DNA of 64,000 bases from CBDDIP01 sp965229005 (GCA_965229005.1 CBDDIP010000001.1:558001-622000), one strand, 5' to 3'; shown: positions 42,563-51,839, numbered from the stretch's first letter. The notes: a model not told the origin generated them from the sequence alone. Made by a program: numbers and translations.

Positions 42563-43750
42563 ATGTCCGATGGCCCCGCCGATGACTCGGCCGCAGACAA
42601 CCCCTTCGCCAACCTCCCCCTGTTCGGCGACCTGGCCAAGGCGCTCGCCGGTCAAGGTCCGCTGAACTGGGACGCGGCCCGCCAATTCGCCACGATCGCC
42701 GCCAGCGGTGGCACCAGCGAACCGAACGTCGACCCCTCCGCACGGATCGCGCTCACCGACCTCGGCCGCATCGCCGAGATGCACGTGCGCGACGTCACCG
42801 GCCACGAGGCCGCCTTCCCCGAGATCACCACCGTGACGCGCACCGTGTGGGCGCAGCGCACGCTCGAGGCCTACCGGCCGCTGTTCACCGAGATGGCGAC
42901 CTCGCTCGGCCGCCCGCCGGCACCGAACACCGATGTCGATGCCGACGACGACGCCGATCCGATGATGGCGATGATGACCGGCCTCAGCCAGATGATGGCC
43001 CCGTCGATGATGGGCATGGCCGTCGGCTCGATGGTCGGGCGGATGGCCGTGCGCGCGTTCGGTCAGTACGACCTGCCGATCCCCCGCGCCGACAACTCGC
43101 TGCTGCTCGTGCCTGCCTCCATCGACGGGTTCGCATCCGACTGGAGCCTGCCGGTCGACGAGATGCGCCTGTGGGTGCTCGCCCAGGAGCTGATCGGCCA
43201 CTCGCTGTTCTCCATCCAGACGCTGCGCGACGACTACGCCGCGCTCGTGCGTCGCCACGTCGGCGCGTTCCGCCCCGACCCGTCCGCCGTCGCCGAGAAG
43301 TTGAGCTCGCTCGACATGGAGGGCGACGATCCGATGCAGGCGATGCAACGGGCGTTCAGCGATCCGGCACTGCTCCTCGGCGCAGTCGAGTCCCTGGAGC
43401 AGGCGGCGCTCGCGCCGCAGCTGAGCGCGGCGACCGCCGCGGTCGTCGGCTACGTCGACTTCCTCGTCGACGCGGTGGCCGCCCGAGTGATCGGTGGCGA
43501 CGCACTGCGCATCGCCGAAGCCGTTCGCCGTCGGCGCGTCGAGGCGTCGCCCGACGATCAGTACGTGCAGCGCCTGCTCGGCCTGCACCTCGACCAGGCT
43601 CAGGTCCAGCGCGGCAAGACGTTCATCGGCGGCGTCGTCGATCGCGTCGGCGACGCACAGCTCCCCACCCTCTTCGCCCGCCCGTCTGCACTCCCGACAC
43701 CGGCCGAGATCGACGCCCCCGGCCTCTGGATCGCCCGCCTCGAGTTGTAG
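42563..43750 (+). CDS. DUF2342/zinc-metalloprotease-like protein with altered active site
   Basis: A 395-residue protein of the coenzyme F420 biosynthesis-associated/putative hydrolase type common in Actinobacteria (NPFANLPLFGDLAKAL, then a MMAPSMMGMAVGSMVG segment). At the place where relatives carry HExxH, this protein has WVLAQELIGHS, so the first His is Gln. The later EGHA-type motif reads VVGYVDFLVD. The fold is therefore recognisable, but zinc hydrolysis looks unlikely. ATG 42563 was chosen because of the TACGCT box. The next gene is convergent, one base away. Confidence 0.85.
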   Translation: MSDGPADDSAADNPFANLPLFGDLAKALAGQGPLNWDAARQFATIAASGGTSEPNVDPSARIALTDLGRIAEMHVRDVTGHEAAFPEITTVTRTVWAQRTLEAYRPLFTEMATSLGRPPAPNTDVDADDDADPMMAMMTGLSQMMAPSMMGMAVGSMVGRMAVRAFGQYDLPIPRADNSLLLVPASIDGFASDWSLPVDEMRLWVLAQELIGHSLFSIQTLRDDYAALVRRHVGAFRPDPSAVAEKLSSLDMEGDDPMQAMQRAFSDPALLLGAVESLEQAALAPQLSAATAAVVGYVDFLVDAVAARVIGGDALRIAEAVRRRRVEASPDDQYVQRLLGLHLDQAQVQRGKTFIGGVVDRVGDAQLPTLFARPSALPTPAEIDAPGLWIARLEL

Positions 43751-43751
43751 G

Positions 43752-45098
43752 TCAGGGTCGCTTCGCCGGACGGTGCGATGCCGTCGGCGGCGGCAAGGAC
43801 GAGCCCTTGCGCTGGCGGGCTCGGCCGGCGGTGGCTTGGATGCCGCGCTTGGCGCGAGCGGTCAGCGTCGGCGGCACCGGCCGACCGCTGCGCACCGCCT
43901 TCGCTCCGATCAGGTACGACGCCGAGGCGAACGCCCCGATCAAACCGACGACCAGGAACCCCACCTGACCAGGCAACGTGAACAGCACGGGCGGCAAGCC
44001 GGCGAGCACCCAGGCCAGCTGGAAGCGGGTCTCGAACTGCGCGAACGCTCGGCCCTGGTTGGCGTCGGGTGCGTCGCGCTGCACGATCGAGTCGAACGCG
44101 AGCCGCCCGATGGACGAGGCGAAGTTGACCACGACGGCAACGATGATCGCCGTGCCGAGTCCGCCGGTGATCGCCGCCATCACACCGGCCACGGCGATCA
44201 CCGCGAGGGCGACCGTCAGCATGATCTCCTCGCGCACGCGCTGGCGAAACGCCGGCGCCACCGAGTTGCCGATCATCGACCCGATGGTGCTCCCGCCGGC
44301 AGCGAGGCCGAACTCCGCCAGCCCATACTCGGCGCGCAGCCAGAAGAACAGGTGGAAGAACAGGAACCCGATCGCGGCGCGGATCAGCGCCATCGCACCC
44401 GACGCCAGCACGATGCCCGCCGAGCGGAGCTCGACGCGCTCCTGCGTCCGCGCCGGGGCGGCAGCGACGACGTCGCGCGGCAAGCGGCGCGCCGAGAGCG
44501 TGGCGCCGAGGAAGATCACCGCACCGAGCGCCAACGCCGTCCCCGGGCTCGCCCGACCGATCAGCGCCAACGGTCCGAAGGCCAGCGCGCCGACGATCCC
44601 GCTGATCAAGCTGAGCTTCGAGTTCGCCTCGACGAGCTCCTCGTCGTTGCGCACCACGCTCGGCACCAGCGCCGACTTCGACACGGCGTACGTCTTGCTC
44701 AGCACCATCACCCCGAACACGAGCGGGTACAGCAGCACGTCGTCGGTGTGGAACGCCATCACCAGGTAGATCACGACGCGACCGAGCGACGTCAGCTGCA
44801 TCACGAACCGGCGCCCACCGGGGATGCGGTCCACGGTCGGACCGATCAGCGGCGCCACCACGGCGAACGGCGCCACCGACACCAGGAGGTAGAGCAACAC
44901 CTTCGGACGCTGCGCGTCCGGGCTGAGACTGAACAGCACCGAGCCGGCGAGCGCCGCGTACATGGCCACGTCGCCGGCCGACATCAGCGCGTGCGTGCGC
45001 GCCATCCGCCGGAACGGCGTCACCGGGACGGGGCGACTCGGCCCAAGTCTGGTGCCACGGCGGTAGACGGCATCGGCCCGCAGCCGCTCGTTGGTCAC
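43752..45098 (-). CDS. MFS-type transporter
   Basis: A 448-residue polytopic membrane protein with about 10-12 helices, from MSAGDVAMYAALAGSVLFSL to VGFLVVGLIGAFASASYLIG. It has VAPFAVVAPLIGPTVDRIPG near helix 2, the usual place of the MFS loop motif, and a basic C-terminal tail. It is probably an exporter. The substrate is unknown. GTG 45098 has TACGAT 6 nt upstream. Confidence 0.88.
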   Translation of the reverse strand: MTNERLRADAVYRRGTRLGPSRPVPVTPFRRMARTHALMSAGDVAMYAALAGSVLFSLSPDAQRPKVLLYLLVSVAPFAVVAPLIGPTVDRIPGGRRFVMQLTSLGRVVIYLVMAFHTDDVLLYPLVFGVMVLSKTYAVSKSALVPSVVRNDEELVEANSKLSLISGIVGALAFGPLALIGRASPGTALALGAVIFLGATLSARRLPRDVVAAAPARTQERVELRSAGIVLASGAMALIRAAIGFLFFHLFFWLRAEYGLAEFGLAAGGSTIGSMIGNSVAPAFRQRVREEIMLTVALAVIAVAGVMAAITGGLGTAIIVAVVVNFASSIGRLAFDSIVQRDAPDANQGRAFAQFETRFQLAWVLAGLPPVLFTLPGQVGFLVVGLIGAFASASYLIGAKAVRSGRPVPPTLTARAKRGIQATAGRARQRKGSSLPPPTASHRPAKRP

Positions 45099-45104
45099 CG
45101 GCGC

Positions 45105-45110
45105 ATCGTA
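45105..45110 (-). promoter_or_regulatory. -10 box (TACGAT) for the MFS gene
   Basis: Minus-strand TACGAT lies 6 nt before GTG 45098, within the 46-bp gap after the regX3 stop. Confidence 0.45.
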
Positions 45111-45144
45111 GGGCCAGCCGCGCGCAGGAGCGGGAGCGTCGCGG

Positions 45145-45891
45145 TCAGACGTTCTCGGGGGCGACGGCTGCCTTCGGCGGACGCTCGTACTTGTAGCCGA
45201 GCCCGCGGATCGTCACGATGCGCGTCGGTGCCGCCGGGTCGGACTCGACCTTGCCGCGGAGGCGCTTGATGTGCACGTCGAGCGTCTTCGTGTCGCCCAC
45301 GTAGTCGCTCCCCCACACCCGGTCGATCAGCGTCTCTCGCGGCAGCACGCGGCCGGCGTTGGCGAGCAGGATGTGCAGCAGCTCGAACTCCTTCAGCGGC
45401 ATCGACACCTCGTCGCCGTTGATCGTCACGCGGTGCTCCTCGGCGTCGAGCGAGACGCCGCCGACGACCAACGAGTGCGCCGGCGCCAACGTCGCGTCCA
45501 CCGCGCCGTCCGATGGCAGGCGGCGCATCACGGCACGCATGCGGGCGACCAGTTCGCGGATCCGGTACGGCTTGGTGACGTAGTCGTCTGCCCCGACCTC
45601 GAGGCCCACGACCGTGTCGATCTCAGCGCTCTTGGCGGTGACCATGATGATCGGCACCTGGCTGCGCTTGCGCAGCTGGCGGCACACGTCGATGCCGCTG
45701 ATCTTCGGCAGCATGACGTCGAGGAGCACCAGATCGGGCTTGACGATGTCGAAGCGAGCGAGCGCCTCAGCACCGTCGACGGCCACCTCGACGCGGAAAC
45801 CCTCGCGGGCGAGACCCACGGTCAGTGCCTCGACGAAGCTGACCTCGTCTTCCACCACCAGCACCAAAGGCTGCTGTTGCATGTGTCCCAT
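45145..45891 (-). CDS. regX3: Two-component response regulator RegX3-like (phosphate)
   Basis: A 248-residue OmpR-type regulator. The receiver domain has acidic residues in VVEDE (E14, D15), phospho-acceptor Asp58 in LVLLDVMLPKISG and Lys in YVTKPYRIREL. The winged-helix domain has LKEFELLHILLANAGRVLPR and the recognition segment TLDVHIKRLRGKVE. It binds PHO-box-type repeats and controls phosphate-scavenging genes. I chose ATG 45891, overlapping the sensor gene stop by one base. Confidence 0.95.
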   Translation of the reverse strand: MGHMQQQPLVLVVEDEVSFVEALTVGLAREGFRVEVAVDGAEALARFDIVKPDLVLLDVMLPKISGIDVCRQLRKRSQVPIIMVTAKSAEIDTVVGLEVGADDYVTKPYRIRELVARMRAVMRRLPSDGAVDATLAPAHSLVVGGVSLDAEEHRVTINGDEVSMPLKEFELLHILLANAGRVLPRETLIDRVWGSDYVGDTKTLDVHIKRLRGKVESDPAAPTRIVTIRGLGYKYERPPKAAVAPENV

Positions 45892-46961
45892 CAACTCTCT
45901 GTCGTCACGGGGATGCGCAGGGTGAACGTCGAGCCGTCACCCTCCTGCGAGCGAACGAGCACGTCGCCGCCGTGGTTGGTGGCCACGTGGCGGACGATCG
46001 CCAGCCCGAGCCCGGTGCCACCGGTGTCGCGGCTGCGCGCCCGGTCGACTCGGTAGAAGCGCTCGAAGATGCGGCTGAGGTCGCGAGCGGGGATGCCCAC
46101 GCCGTGATCGCTCACCGTCAGGTCGGCCCAGCCGTCGCGGGCGACGGCACCGACGGTGATCGTGCTGGCGTCGTCGCTGTACTTGATCGCGTTGTCGATC
46201 AGGTTGGTCAGCGCCGAGACCAGCTGACGGCTGTCGCCCATCGCCTTCAGGTCGTGCTGTGCCTGGTCGAGGTGGATGACGATCGATCGAACGTCGGCCT
46301 GTGCACGCGTGCGCTCGATGGCGTCTTCGAGCACTCGGCGCACGTCGACCACCTCCTGCACGGCCTCGCCGCCGAGCTCGATGCGCGACAGCTCCATCAG
46401 GTCGTCGATCGTTCGCGACACGCGATGCGCCTCGCCGACCATCTTGTCCGCGAGGCGACGCATGATGTCCGGGTCGTCGCTGTCGGCAAGCGCCTCGGCG
46501 AGCACGGCGAGCGCTCCGATCGGCGTCTTCAACTCGTGGCTGATGTTGGCGACGAAGTCGGTGCGCACCGCGTCCACCCGCGCCCGCTCGCTGACGTCGT
46601 CGATGGTGGCCAGTGCTCCGCCCGCGGCCAGTGGCGTGGCCTGCACGAGCAGCACGCGTCGCGGCGGACCGAAGAACTCGATCGTGCGCGCCGTGCTGAC
46701 TCCGTCGGCCGCACTGTGGAGCTGCAGCTCCAACGCCTCGGCGATCAGCACACCCTCGTGGCCGTCGAACTTCGAAGCGGCGCTGTTGCGCACCTGCAGC
46801 ACACCGTGGTGATCGGCGAGCACGACGCCGACGGAGAGCGCGTCCAACGCGGTGCGCAACCGCTGACGCTCTGCGTCCGCGCCGGCAAGGGCACGTCGAG
46901 AACGCTCACGTTCCACCTGCAACATGTCGTGCGTGGTGCGACCGCGACCGAAGAGGCTCAC
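45891..46961 (-). CDS. senX3: Phosphate sensor histidine kinase SenX3-like, without membrane segments
   Basis: A 356-residue kinase. A coiled stretch (residues 10-40) is followed by a PAS-like domain (SVGVVLADHHGVLQVRNSAA), the dimerisation helix with phospho-accepting His142 in FVANISHELKTPIG, and the ATPase domain (TNLIDNAIKYS, DHGVGIP, GGTGLGLAIVRHV). SenX3 and PhoR proteins normally have membrane helices at the N-terminus. None is visible here, and GTG 46961 overlaps the phoU stop (GTGA), leaving no room for one. It may sense phosphate only through PhoU and the Pst transporter. Confidence 0.93.
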   Translation of the reverse strand: MSLFGRGRTTHDMLQVERERSRRALAGADAERQRLRTALDALSVGVVLADHHGVLQVRNSAASKFDGHEGVLIAEALELQLHSAADGVSTARTIEFFGPPRRVLLVQATPLAAGGALATIDDVSERARVDAVRTDFVANISHELKTPIGALAVLAEALADSDDPDIMRRLADKMVGEAHRVSRTIDDLMELSRIELGGEAVQEVVDVRRVLEDAIERTRAQADVRSIVIHLDQAQHDLKAMGDSRQLVSALTNLIDNAIKYSDDASTITVGAVARDGWADLTVSDHGVGIPARDLSRIFERFYRVDRARSRDTGGTGLGLAIVRHVATNHGGDVLVRSQEGDGSTFTLRIPVTTES

Positions 46962-47731
46962 GTCGACTCGCCGTCTCCACTGCCGTCGGACACGGCGGCC
47001 GCGGGTGCCACGGGGTCGATGCGCGGGATCTCACCCGTCTCGTCGGCGCGTCGGCGGTAGCGGTCGGCACCCTTGTGCTCCGGCAGCCAGCCAGTGACGA
47101 CGTAGCGGACGCGCTCGCCGATGTTCACCGCGTGATCGCCGATGCGCTCGTAGAACCGCGCGACGACGGCCAGCTGCACGGCCACCTGCAGATCGATGCG
47201 ACCTGCGGCGTGGCTCTCGAAGATCGCCTGAACGAACTGCTTCTGCAATCCGTCGAGGTACGAGTCCATGTCGTCGATCGCTGCGGCCTTCGCCGCGTCG
47301 TTCTCAACGAACGACTCGATGGCCGCGGTGTACAGCTGCTGGGCCTGCTCGCCCATACGACTGATGATGCCGCGCAGCTTGGGGTCGAGATCGTGGCCGT
47401 AGATCCGCCGCGCGGCCTTGCAGATGTTGCAGACGAGATCCGCGCTGCGCTCGACCTCGGCGATCATCTTCAACAGCGCGACCACCTGACGCAGGTCGGC
47501 GGCGACGGGCGCCTGCAGGGCCAGGATGCGGTAGCACGCCTCTTCGAGGTCGATCGAGCGTGCGTCGATCTCATCATCGCCGCGGATGATGTAGTCGGCG
47601 CCCTCGAGATCGCCGTCGAGCAGCACGGCGGTGGCCCGCGGGATCAGCTCGGTGACCGACGCGGCCAACCGGACGAGCTCACCGCGAGCCGCCTCGAGGT
47701 CGCTGTGGAAACCCTTGCGCAACTCGGCCAT
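46958..47731 (-). CDS. phoU: Phosphate signalling protein PhoU
   Basis: A 257-residue all-helical protein with two PhoU repeats. Metal-binding-like residues lie in DDEIDARSIDLEEAC and the second repeat has FYERIGDHAVNIGERVRYV. It couples the Pst transporter to the sensor kinase and keeps the response off when phosphate is ample. A C-terminal extension of about 40 residues is Arg/Glu/Ala-rich. ATG 47731 overlaps the pstB stop by one base. Confidence 0.94.
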   Translation of the reverse strand: MAELRKGFHSDLEAARGELVRLAASVTELIPRATAVLLDGDLEGADYIIRGDDEIDARSIDLEEACYRILALQAPVAADLRQVVALLKMIAEVERSADLVCNICKAARRIYGHDLDPKLRGIISRMGEQAQQLYTAAIESFVENDAAKAAAIDDMDSYLDGLQKQFVQAIFESHAAGRIDLQVAVQLAVVARFYERIGDHAVNIGERVRYVVTGWLPEHKGADRYRRRADETGEIPRIDPVAPAAAVSDGSGDGEST

Positions 47732-48660
47732 CAGCCGAACCTCCCGGTGACGTACGCCTCGGTGCGTGGATCCTTCGGCGTGGAGAACATGCGCGACGTG
47801 CGGTCGTACTCGACGAGCACGCCGGTGCGTCGATCGCTCTCGTTGTTGACCTCGGTGGTGAAGAAGGCCGTTCGATCGCTCACGCGTGCAGCCTGCTGCA
47901 TGTTGTGGGTGACGATGAGGATGGTGTACTCGCTCTTGATCTCCTGCATCAGGTCCTCGATGCGGGCGGTGGCGATCGGGTCGAGTGCCGAGCAGGGCTC
48001 GTCCATCAGGATCACGTCGGGCTCCACCGCGAGCGCACGAGCGATGCAGAGACGCTGCTGCTGGCCGCCGGACATGCCGAGCGCGGAGCTCTTCATGCGG
48101 TCCTTGACCTCGTCCCAGAGCGCTGCGCCACGCAACGACTTTTCGATGATCTCGTCGAGCTCCGCCTTCTTCTTCATCCCCGACAACCGCGGACCGTATG
48201 CCACGTTGTCGTAGATGCTCTTCGGAAACGGGTTCGGCTTCTGGAACACCATGCCGATGCGCCGGCGCACCTGGGTGGCCGAGATGTCGGCCCCGTAGAG
48301 ATCGATGCCGTGATAATCGATGCGGCCCTCGATGCGCGCTCCGGCGATCGTGTCGTTCATCCGGTTGAAGCAGCGCAGCACGGTGCTCTTGCCGCAGCCC
48401 GATGGGCCGATGAACGCGGTGATCTCGCGCGGACGGATGTTGAGGTTCACTTCGCGGACGGCTTTGAACGCGCCGTAGAACACGGCGAGGTCGCGCACGT
48501 CGAACACCGCCGGCTCGCGTGCAGTGCGTGCCTCCGTCGTGGCCTCCGCTCTGCTGTCGGTGAGATCGTTCATGCTCAACATGGTTCCAGTTTCGGTGGA
48601 GGATGCAGTGATCGGCTCGGTCATGTCGGTCGGCTCACGTTCGTCAGGTGTCTGGTTCAT
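47731..48660 (-). CDS. pstB: Phosphate ABC transporter ATP-binding protein PstB
   Basis: A 309-residue ATPase. Walker A is GPSGCGKSTVLRC, the PstB-specific FQKPNPFPKSIYDNV follows, the signature is MSGGQQQRLCIARALA, and Walker B is VILMDEPCSALDP. A disordered acidic N-terminal stretch of about 50 residues precedes the usual start. I chose ATG 48660, which overlaps the pstA stop (ATGA). Shorter starts inside the extension are possible. Confidence 0.95.
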   Translation of the reverse strand: MNQTPDEREPTDMTEPITASSTETGTMLSMNDLTDSRAEATTEARTAREPAVFDVRDLAVFYGAFKAVREVNLNIRPREITAFIGPSGCGKSTVLRCFNRMNDTIAGARIEGRIDYHGIDLYGADISATQVRRRIGMVFQKPNPFPKSIYDNVAYGPRLSGMKKKAELDEIIEKSLRGAALWDEVKDRMKSSALGMSGGQQQRLCIARALAVEPDVILMDEPCSALDPIATARIEDLMQEIKSEYTILIVTHNMQQAARVSDRTAFFTTEVNNESDRRTGVLVEYDRTSRMFSTPKDPRTEAYVTGRFG

Positions 48661-49586
48661 CGGTTCTTGGACAGTCGCGCAGAGAGGATCCGGGCAACGA
48701 TGGTGAAGGTGAAGGCCAGCGCGATCAGCGTCAGCGCACTTCCCCACGCCCGCTCCTGGGCGGTCGCGAAGCTCTCCTTGGCATTGGCGTAGATCTGGAG
48801 CGACAACGACGTGTTGGTCCCGCTGAACGGGTTCCAGTTCGTCCGCTTGGCGGCCCCGATCGTGAAGATCAACGGTGCGGTCTCGCCAGCTGCACGGGCG
48901 ATGGCCAGCAGACAGCCACTGATCACGCCCGGCGCCGCCTTCGGCAGCACGACCGTGAGCGTCGTACGGCTCTCGCTGCCGCCGAGCGCGTAGCTGGCAT
49001 CGCGCAGGTTCTGCGGCACCAACCGCAGCATCTCCTCAGTGGAGCGCACCACGATCGGCAGCATCAGGCACGCGAGTGCCAGTGCACCGCTGAGGCCGAC
49101 CAGGCCATCCGTGCCCTGAGGCACCACCACCAGGACGAAGATGAACAGGCCCATCACGATCGACGGCACGCCGGCCATCACGTTGGTGAGGAAGCGAAGG
49201 ATCTGCGCGAACTTCCCACGACGGCCGTACTCGTTGAGGTAGATCGCTCCGCCAATGCCGAGCGGCACGGCGATCAAGGTGGCCACGAGGGTGACGACGA
49301 TCGTGCCGACGATGGCCGCCTTCATGCCGGGGCCAGGCCGCCGCGGCGAGAGCTGGATGTCCTTGGTGAACCAGTCGGGGAACGACCCGGAGACGATCGA
49401 CCAGCCCTTGGAGATGACCGTGACGAGCACGAGCACGAGCACGATGCCGACGATCAGCACCGAGCTGCCCATGAGAACCGTCATCACCCGGTTCATGGTC
49501 TTGCGGCTGCCGGAGATGCCGGCCAGCTCGGCTTCGAGCTCGGCCATTGCCGAGGTCGTGGGCAGATCGGGAGCGAGCGTGCTCAT
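48657..49586 (-). CDS. pstA: Phosphate ABC transporter permease PstA
   Basis: A 309-residue permease with six hydrophobic segments (for example VLMGSSVLIVGIVLVLVLV and IVGTIVVTLVATLIAVPLGI). The EAA-like loop is LRDASYALGGSESRTTLTVV. It pairs with PstC to form the phosphate channel. ATGA overlaps join it to pstC upstream and pstB downstream. Confidence 0.95.
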   Translation of the reverse strand: MSTLAPDLPTTSAMAELEAELAGISGSRKTMNRVMTVLMGSSVLIVGIVLVLVLVTVISKGWSIVSGSFPDWFTKDIQLSPRRPGPGMKAAIVGTIVVTLVATLIAVPLGIGGAIYLNEYGRRGKFAQILRFLTNVMAGVPSIVMGLFIFVLVVVPQGTDGLVGLSGALALACLMLPIVVRSTEEMLRLVPQNLRDASYALGGSESRTTLTVVLPKAAPGVISGCLLAIARAAGETAPLIFTIGAAKRTNWNPFSGTNTSLSLQIYANAKESFATAQERAWGSALTLIALAFTFTIVARILSARLSKNR

Positions 49587-50554
49587 GTCGACGCCCCTTG
49601 CAGACGCCGCATCGCCCGGTTGACGATGAAGGTCGCCAGGAAGTTGACGGCCACGGTCATCAGGAACAGGACGAGGCCCATCGCGATCAGCGCGCTGCGC
49701 TTGACGTCCGTCGTGGCCTCACCCCACTGAAAGGCGATCACGGACGGCAGCGAGTCACCGCTGGAGAACAGGTTGGCGGTGATCGCCGGCGACGAGCCGA
49801 TGACGAGGGCAGCGGCGATCGTCTCACCCATCGCTCGGCCAAGACCGAGCATGATCGCCCCGACGATGCCGCCGGCCGAGTGCGGCAGGACGGCGCCGGT
49901 GATCATCTCCCAGCGCGTCGCGCCCAGGGCGAGTGCCCCGTCGCGATCGGTCGGCGGCGTCGTCTCGATCACTTCGCGGGCGATGGAGGTGATGATCGGC
50001 GTGACCATGACGGCCAGGATCAGGCCTGCCGTCATGAACGTGCGGCCGGACGACGCCGGCCCGAAGAGGTTGCCGATGACCGGGATGCCACCGAACCAGT
50101 TGTGCAGGTTCTTGTAGAAGCCGACCAGCTTCGGGGCGAGGTAGATGATGCCCCAGAGGCCGAAGACGACCGAGGGCACGACGGCGACGAGGTCGGTCAG
50201 GGCGACGAGTGGCCGCTTCAACCACGACGGTGCGACCTGGGTGGTGAACAGGGCGATGCCGATGCTCACCGGGACGGCAAGCACCACGGCGATGGTGGCC
50301 GTGACGGCAGTGCCGAAGATGAAGCTCAGTGCGCCATAGATCTCTTGCGCGGGCGCCCAGCGCTTGTTGGTGAAGAAGCCGACGCCTTCTTTGTCGAACA
50401 CCGTCGACGACTTGTTGGTGACCGTCCACATGATGAGGACGAGGACGACGAGCACCACGGCGCCGGCGCCCATGGCGCCGTACTTGAACGCACGGTCGGC
50501 GATCTGTCGCTTGCCGCGCAGCTCGTTGGGCAGGTCGATCGGGGAGAGGGCCAT
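49583..50554 (-). CDS. pstC: Phosphate ABC transporter permease PstC
   Basis: A 323-residue permease with an N-terminal helix (GAMGAGAVVLVVLVLIMWTV), the family motif LVAVVPSVVFGLWGI and the EAA loop DGALALGATRWEMITGAVLP. ATG 50554 has GGAG just upstream. A perfect 14-bp hairpin lies between pstS and this gene. Confidence 0.95.
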   Translation of the reverse strand: MALSPIDLPNELRGKRQIADRAFKYGAMGAGAVVLVVLVLIMWTVTNKSSTVFDKEGVGFFTNKRWAPAQEIYGALSFIFGTAVTATIAVVLAVPVSIGIALFTTQVAPSWLKRPLVALTDLVAVVPSVVFGLWGIIYLAPKLVGFYKNLHNWFGGIPVIGNLFGPASSGRTFMTAGLILAVMVTPIITSIAREVIETTPPTDRDGALALGATRWEMITGAVLPHSAGGIVGAIMLGLGRAMGETIAAALVIGSSPAITANLFSSGDSLPSVIAFQWGEATTDVKRSALIAMGLVLFLMTVAVNFLATFIVNRAMRRLQGAST

Positions 50555-50596
50555 CTCACTCCAGCGGTGATCGGGTCGAACGGGATGGTAGTGCGG

Positions 50597-50628
50597 GATG
50601 GGTCGGGCCCAGTCGGGCCCGACCCATC
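50597..50628 (-). terminator. Perfect hairpin between pstS and pstC
   Basis: Arms GATGGGTCGGGCCC (50597-50610) and its exact complement (50615-50628) flank the loop AGTC. It lies 26 bp after the pstS stop and 43 bp before pstC. It may partly stop transcription or protect the pstS mRNA, so that more binding protein than permease is made. Confidence 0.6.
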
Positions 50629-50654
50629 ACCACGAGGCTCAGCTCGAGGCCGGC

Positions 50655-51839
50655 TCAGGCGCCGATCTTGGCGATGTTCTCCAACGCCTTGGCCTGCAGC
50701 TCGGCAGGCAGCGGGGCGTAGTCGATGGTCGGAGCGAGCTCCTGGCCATCGGTGAGCAGGTAGGTGAGGAAGCCGCGGAGCGCCTCGGCCTTCCCGGCAT
50801 CTTCCTGGGTCGTGTAGGCGATGATCCAGGTCTGCGCAGCGATCGGGTAGCTGTCGTCGCCGTCGGCCCAGCCGAGGAAGAACGTCAGGTCGTCGTTGAT
50901 CGTCGCGTTCTCCGCGGCAGCCGTGGCGCCTTCCAGCGTCGGCTCGATGTAGTTGCCGGCCTTGTTCTGGATCGCAGCGAAGGTCAGGCCGTTGGCCTTG
51001 GCATCGCTGAGGTCGACGTAGCCGATCGCACCCTCGGTGGTGCTGACGATCTGAGCAACACCGCTGTTGCCGTCACCGGCCGAGGTGCCTTCCGGCCACT
51101 CGAGCTCCGAGGCGGCGCCGAGCTTCCAGGTGCCGTCACCCTTGGTGCCGACGGCAGCGTCGAGGAACTTGGAGAAGTTCTCGGTCGTGCCCGAACCGTC
51201 GGCGCGCCGGGCGACGACGATGTCGGTGCTCGGAAGCGTGACGCCCTCGTTCTCGGCGGCGATCGCGGCGTCGTCCCACTTGGTGATCTCGAGCTGGAAG
51301 ATCTTGGCCAGCGTGGTCGGCGAGAGCTGGAGGCTGTCGACTCCGGGGAGGTTGTAGCTGATCGTGATCGGGGCGATCACGGTCGGGACGTAGACGAACT
51401 CGCCACCCTGGTACTTGGCGACGTCCTCGGCCTTGACGACACCGTCGGTGCCGGCGAAGTCGACCGTCTTCTCCTGGAGCGCAGTACGACCGGCGCCGGA
51501 GCCGCCGCCGCCGTACTCGACCACGAGGTCCGGAGCAACGTCGGCGAGCGTGGCGATGGCCTCGTCGTAGAAGCCCTTCGGGAAGGTTGCACCGCTGCCG
51601 ACGAGGTCGCCCGAGAGCGACGACGGATCGAATGACGGGACGGTGACGGATGGGGCATCGGTGCCACCGGGGGCATCGGTGCCGCTGGGGGCATCGGTGC
51701 CGGCCGGAGCGTCCGTGCCAGCCGGGTTGGTGGCGGGCGGGGTGGTGGCCTCGGTCTTGTCGTCGCTGCCACATGCGGTGGCGAGCAACGACAGGGCGAT
51801 CATGCCGACGGTGACGAACCGTCGTTTCGAAGTGTTCAC
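50655..51839 (-). CDS. pstS: Phosphate-binding lipoprotein PstS
   Basis: A 394-residue phosphate-binding protein. The signal and lipobox are VGMIALSLLATACGSD (Cys about residue 22), then a linker of GTDAP repeats (residues about 38-61), then the binding domain: SGDLVGSGATFPKGFYDEAI, GGGSGAGRTALQEKTVDFAG and RADGSGTTENFSKFL, where Ser, Asp and Thr clasp phosphate. I chose GTG 51839, with GAGGAG 7 nt upstream. A PHO-box-like direct repeat lies about 80 bp upstream. Confidence 0.95.
   Translation of the reverse strand: MNTSKRRFVTVGMIALSLLATACGSDDKTEATTPPATNPAGTDAPAGTDAPSGTDAPGGTDAPSVTVPSFDPSSLSGDLVGSGATFPKGFYDEAIATLADVAPDLVVEYGGGGSGAGRTALQEKTVDFAGTDGVVKAEDVAKYQGGEFVYVPTVIAPITISYNLPGVDSLQLSPTTLAKIFQLEITKWDDAAIAAENEGVTLPSTDIVVARRADGSGTTENFSKFLDAAVGTKGDGTWKLGAASELEWPEGTSAGDGNSGVAQIVSTTEGAIGYVDLSDAKANGLTFAAIQNKAGNYIEPTLEGATAAAENATINDDLTFFLGWADGDDSYPIAAQTWIIAYTTQEDAGKAEALRGFLTYLLTDGQELAPTIDYAPLPAELQAKALENIAKIGA
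51655..51726 (-). repeat. Four 18-bp units encoding the PstS linker
   Basis: Four tandem 18-bp units begin GC(A/G)TC(G/C)GTGCC on the plus strand and encode GTDAPx hexapeptides between the lipid anchor and the phosphate-binding domain of PstS. Such a linker is likely flexible and copy-number variable. Confidence 0.75.
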
